64,000 nucleotides of DNA from Carya illinoinensis (taxonomy: Eukaryota > Streptophyta > Magnoliopsida > Fagales > Juglandaceae), in the NCBI RefSeq assembly GCF_018687715.1, contig NC_056762.1, forward strand, positions 36,072,864-36,136,863, read 5' to 3'. This document shows positions 29,001 to 35,000 of the stretch, piece by piece. The first letter of the stretch is position 1. Each line of letters begins with the position of its first letter. The notes below the pieces were generated by a model that was not told the origin of the DNA, ran no database searches, and saw only the letters and a list, made by a program, of their open reading frames with translations. The position numbers and the translations under genes were made by a program.

Positions 29001-32000
29001 CTACAGTCATTTTATGTATTATTATTTTTACTTATTAAAAAACAATTGGCATGCTAAATTGATTCTTCAATGCCATGCTACCACCTTTGTTGGATTTTGG
29101 CTTTAAAATGGACAGAAAATAACTCGTGCCAATTACCGACTTAAAATGACCGAATTGCTGTTGTCTTGGTGATTTTTTATTTAGTGCTTCCCCCTTGGAT
29201 TGGCATTACCTCGACGCATATACCAAACATTTTATGCTATTAAATTGATACTTTAATCTTTAGCTGGTCCCTTTGTTGGATTTTGGCATTTAAATTAAAA
29301 TGGAGAGAAAATAACTTGTCAATTACCCACATAAAATAACCTAATTGCTTTTCTCTTGATGAATTTTTATTTAGGCCCTGTTTGGATGTTAAGCGGAGTT
29401 GAGTTCTTTATGAATAATATTGAGTTGAGATAGTGGAGTGAGTTTTGTGGGGCCCACCTAAGATGAGTTTAGATGTGTTTGGATATTAAGAGGAGTTAAG
29501 ATGTATTTATGGGAAGTTGAAAAAGGTTGTGAGTTCCATGTGTAAAGAGGTGTGTTGAAAAAGGGTTTGGGTCCCACATGTAAAGAGGTTTTGAGTTGAG
29601 ATGAGTTTAATAATTTGAGAGTTTGCTGTTTGGATTTTTTTTTTTTTTATAAGTAATCAAAGTGTATTAATAAAAGAATAGGCAATGCCATGTGTTACAA
29701 AGAAAGCCCTAAACTACGTAGGGACAATAGATACAAGGAAGTCATGAAATGCTTGACCATTAAAATTAACAGCAATGGTCCAAGTATAAAGAGTTCTATA
29801 AAATAAAGCTTTTAGTTCCTCTGTCAATCTCTCTTTGTCCTCAAAAGTCCGTTCATTACGCACTTGCCATACGCACCACATGATACAAATAGGAATCATC
29901 TTTCATGCAGCCTTGATCTGTTGATTGCCTCTTAAATCTGTCCAGCTAGCCAGTGCTGCCACAACTCTCTCAGGCATAACCCAACCCAAATCTAATCTAC
30001 TAAATACCTCGTTCCATAACCCGCGAGCTACATCACAGTGTAGTGAGAGATGGTCTACTGATTCCCCCTCATTCTTGTACATACAACACTAATCTGCGAT
30101 GATCACCCTTCGTTTCCTCAATTATTTGTTGTGAGGATCTTACCCAAAGAGCTGGTCCACACAAAAAATGTAGTTTTGAGAGGCGCCTTATGTCCCCAGA
30201 GTTTTTTTCACGGGAACTGAATATGAGGTTCTTGTGATAGAGACTTATAGAACGAGCGAACCGAGAACATTCCTTTACTTGTAGGTAACCACCACAATAA
30301 GTCAGCCTGCTGATTGTTATTTTGGAGGGAATACAAAAGGCTGAAAAGAGCTTCAATACTGTCCATTTCCCAATCATTTGCCACCCAGCTAAAATTGATG
30401 TTCCACTGAATTTGTCCCCCTGCTATTTCCCTAGCGTCCACCACTGAAATATCTTTTGCATTAGCAATCCTGAAGAGAGCAGGAAATAGATCCTGTAAAG
30501 CACCATTACCACACCAAGTGTCATGCTAGAATTTAATTCTGGCTCCATCACCTAGGCATAGTCTTGAATGGCGAGAGAAAACCCCCCATCATTTTCTTAT
30601 GTGTTTCCACAAACCCACTCCATAAGCCCCTCTCACTTCATTGGAACACCATCCTCCCCCATAAACCACCGTATTTACTCTTAATCACTATCTTCCATAG
30701 GGCTTCTGGTTCTTTATGGTATCTCTACAACCATTTTTCAAGTAATGCTTGATTAAAAAATCTCAGGTTTCTAATGCCCAAACCTCCATTAGATATGGGA
30801 CTACATACCTTCTCCCACCTGACTAGGTGGAATTTAAATTCCTCGCCTATTCTACCCCACAAAAAATCTCGTTGTAATTTCTCAATGCGAAGTGCACACT
30901 TGCTGGAATAGGAAACAAGGACAAAAAATAGGTCGGTAGGTTGGATATTGTACTCTATTAGAGTAATCCTACCGCTTTTTGACAGGTACATTTTCTTCCA
31001 ACTTACTAAGCGACACTCTACTTTCTCAATCACTGTATCCCAAACAGAAGTCGCTCTCGAGGCAGCCCCCAACAGAAGGCCAAGGTATGTCATAGGAAGT
31101 GAGGTAGTCTTGCATGCCTCTTGAGGCCCCATCAACAGCCAAATAAACCCAATCCACATGTACACAACTCTATATGCTTCATACAATTTTTGTAGTAATA
31201 ACTTTCAACTTCGTCTTCCGCAAACAAACGATGTCCGCTTTCCATCCTCGCAGTAAGTTTCTTATTTGAAGACGCTTACTGGCCTCATTTAACCCGAGGA
31301 CATTCCACGAGACAATTTTTGGTTTCACTTTGGATAGGCCAACCCCTTCCCCTTAGACCTGTCCCTACTAGAACCACCTTCCGAGTTCATCGACCAAGTT
31401 AACCTCTTGAGTTCCCGTTGTCTCTTAGTACCCATTTTCCTTTGTTGTTGGTGTCCCGCTTCAATAGCGGTGAGTAACGCCATGAATTGCTCCTTGTAAC
31501 CTTCACATTTTAGACCCACTAAATCCTGGATATCCCTCACCATGTCAAACACCCAATCCGAAACACTTGACTGGTCCGGAAACAAAAAATTTAAAAGGAT
31601 GGGGTTCTGTAAATTGAACTCTAGCTGTTCCTCTAAACACTCTTCCTCAGTAAAAAAACCCACTTGGTTTTCCTCATCTCAGAGGAAAAGATCTTCACTG
31701 GTTGAGTCCCCTGGAACTAGTTTCCCGCTAGCCCCCACATCATTGGCCGTGTCCCCTAGGGCCACTTTCTTGTTGACCCCCATCACAAACACCCCACTTT
31801 TCAGCTCATTGGTACTTGCTGGGCCACCATCCCCCCCAAAAAAAAAAACACACCGTCGGCAACCTCTGTACACTTTAGGAAAAGCATTGTTTTGTGTTGA
31901 AAAAGGGGCTTCAATCGACTCTGTAGGCAATTTCGGATTCTCCAATGGATCCACTCAAGCCACCGGTGAGACATCCACCGTCATCGGTGTTGTCTGTTGC

Positions 32001-35000
32001 CGGCACGAAGACTCCGGTGCATCTGCCGCCCTCTGATGAGGTCGCGGTGTTGACATCGGCACAGAGGGCCTCGCCCCTTCACGCACATGATCAGCCTGAG
32101 CCTTCCACTCTTGCTGGGCTGATTTCTACTTGATGGGCTTGAAGACAGGCCTACCAAGGCTCGTATGGAGGCCTTTGTTTGACTCAACGGGATTATGCCC
32201 TTTAAAAATCTCACGGGCCTAATGGCCCAACCCATCTCCCACGTGAGGCACCCTAGAAGCCTGATAAGCTCCCTGTCTCCCATGTGAGGCCTAGGTATTT
32301 TCCTCCTGAAACGCACCGTTTTCCCTAGCTCTCCCCATTTCATCCCTTTCCTTATTAAACCCGACCCTTGACGCCACCTTTTCCAACTCCCTCTGCAAAT
32401 GCTCCATTTGCATCTGCAGCTCCCTCACCATACAGTAAATGTCTCTTCCATAGTCCCTCTCACGTGACAGACCGCGAGGGGCTCGATGCACGTCGCCATC
32501 ACGGTACCCCTCACCAGCCCCATATCTCGGAATGCCATGACTCTGCTAGAATGAGAGCCTCTTTGTACGACTTCCCTCCCACTTCAGTTTCTTTCCATGG
32601 CTGCCTCAGAGTAACCCCACCAGACCCCTCTCTAACCTCCTTGGTTGCCTCCATGACCCCCTCCTTCAGTCTCCACCATCCTCTTCCCCCCTCTTCTTCC
32701 GGAATAATAACAATACTTTCTTGTCCCCCGTCGCCATAAGTTGCCACCTCCAAGAATCTCCCATGACTATTATGACATCTCTGAGCTATGAAACTTTGGA
32801 AGCCCTACCTCCTGGAAGCATAAAAGTCCTTACTTTCTCCCTTCGCACAGTCCTCCAACACCCTCCCTAACCAACGTGCAGTACCCAAACCCAATAATAT
32901 CTCCTGTTTAAACCTTCTACCTCTCTCAGTGATGCGAACCAAGCCACCTTATCTCACGATAGAGAAAAGTTTGGATTCAATCACTAACTCTCGTATAAAA
33001 AACATCGTGAAATCACTGTCAACTTAATACTAACTAACGACCATCATCGGCGACAAGCAAAAACATAGAAAAACTTTTTTTCTCTCTCTCTCTCTCTCTA
33101 ACGTTAACTTCTTCGCACATGTATGGAGAGAAAAAATTTCAAGTCCTCAACCTTGTGGGTTGCCCCTGTTTTGATGTTAGACTTAGTCTAAGTTCCAAAC
33201 GGGGCCTTAGTGTTTTTACCTTGAACTGACAAGGGTCATTCAACATTCATCTGGTCATTCTTGCCAAAAACAATCATTCCTATTTGTTTGTATTCCACTT
33301 GTAACACTGCTTATCATCTCTCTCCTCCCCTTTCCCTCCAAATCCATCCTCAAAGTGGCCAGATTTTCTTATAACTTGAGAGTTGGGGTTAACAACATGC
33401 TTGCTTGCTTGAACATGTTTGACCTGAGATGAACTGCCACGAATTTGTTGAACATCTTTTGCACCACTGTAAAATAGCTAGTGCTTTGTGGAATCATGCA
33501 TCCAGTGTATTTGTAGTGGATTGGGTAGTGCTAGAAGAGTTGAGGATCTCCTTCCATCTTTGCAAAGACAGTTTGGTAGCCATCATTGTGATGTTTTATG
33601 GAAATTAACTCCTTGCTTAATGTGGTGTATATGGAGAGAGAAACGATCGGAGTTATTTAGATTAACACCCTTTATCTTTGGGTGGCCACTCATATTTGTG
33701 ACATTGTTTCTTAATTTTGGTATTTTCTTCTTTCTCTTTTTCACCGTTTAGGTGTGTCTTTTGTATGCTTTCCATTTATCTGTATTGCACCATTTTTTTG
33801 AGCTTGAATTTAATTTTACTAATTAAAGAAAATTATTTTTTAAGAGCTAACTTGCACGGATGTATGAAAAGCAACTAGTACATATTACCAGCTGCTAGGG
33901 CACTTCAATGAATTGCAGCGGCCAAGTTGAATTAATTAGCATTGTTCATCCTTAAGCTTCTTCGTAGTGAAATACCGTAAATCTTAAGTAATTAGGTACT
34001 GTTTTTCGTAAATCTAGGAAGTCGTCTTCTCAAAAGTCAAAACTCATAGTTAATAATTATGCTAACAAAATTCTGAAGCACCATATCATCCCAAGCTTGA
34101 TTTGTCTGCATGAAAGGTCCTAAAGTAGTCTGCTGGAGACAGCAATATTGACTGCTCCGGCAGCCTGGCTTCTTGGTTTCCTTCTGGCTGCAACGTCACT
34201 TTATATTGAAATTCATGTGTGTATCACATCATCACATGATCAAATGCTTTTATTTATCTGTAGTCATATAACTACATATATTTTTTGTTCACTTCTCAAA
34301 AAAAAAAAAAAAATTTAGTCATATGCTAAGCATGCTGAAGTTAAGGTTAAACAGAAGGGAAATTGGAGAAATTTTAACCCCACATTTGTAACAAATCATA
34401 TAGGTAAGGAACCAGATTGTTCAAATTTGAAGTTGAGGGGGAACCCCTAAGGGTTGGCTCAAGTGGTAAAGGCCTTGGGCTTGGATGTATGCTCCCCCTA
34501 GGTCTAAGGTCCAAATCCTCTTGGGTGCAAATAATTTTTAGGGTCCATCAGACTGGGGGATTTTCCCCTTGAATTGCCGAGGGCCTGTGCACCTCTGGGA
34601 TTAGTCAGGACACTATTCCCGAACACCCGGTGCCTATAAAAAAAAAAATTTGAAGTTGAGGGGTACATTGTAAATGATCCTGTGTCTGCTTTTGAGATTA
34701 TATTTTTCTTTTAGTATTAGAATCTCAGATCACTTGGATTTGGAATGTGCCTTGTTCCATTGCCTTCAAATGTCATTGAAGTTTAAAATTGTGCTGCTGT
34801 TTTGTGTACAGTGATACGGCTTTCCAGTTCTTATTGTGTAGCCTTTATTATGTTTCTGTAATGATGATAAATTGATAATAATTATGATAATCTTATTGAT
34901 TTCATTATATCTTACTTGTGCTTGCTGTAGTGTTTCGACTTTGATAACTTTCTTGATATAAATTCAAGAAGACCATCCTGGCGCTGCCCGCATTGTAATC

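Noticed and set aside
33488..33751. 87-codon open frame
   Set aside because: Its first half is a LINE zf-RVT remnant and the rest is low-complexity hydrophobic sequence. It is not a gene.
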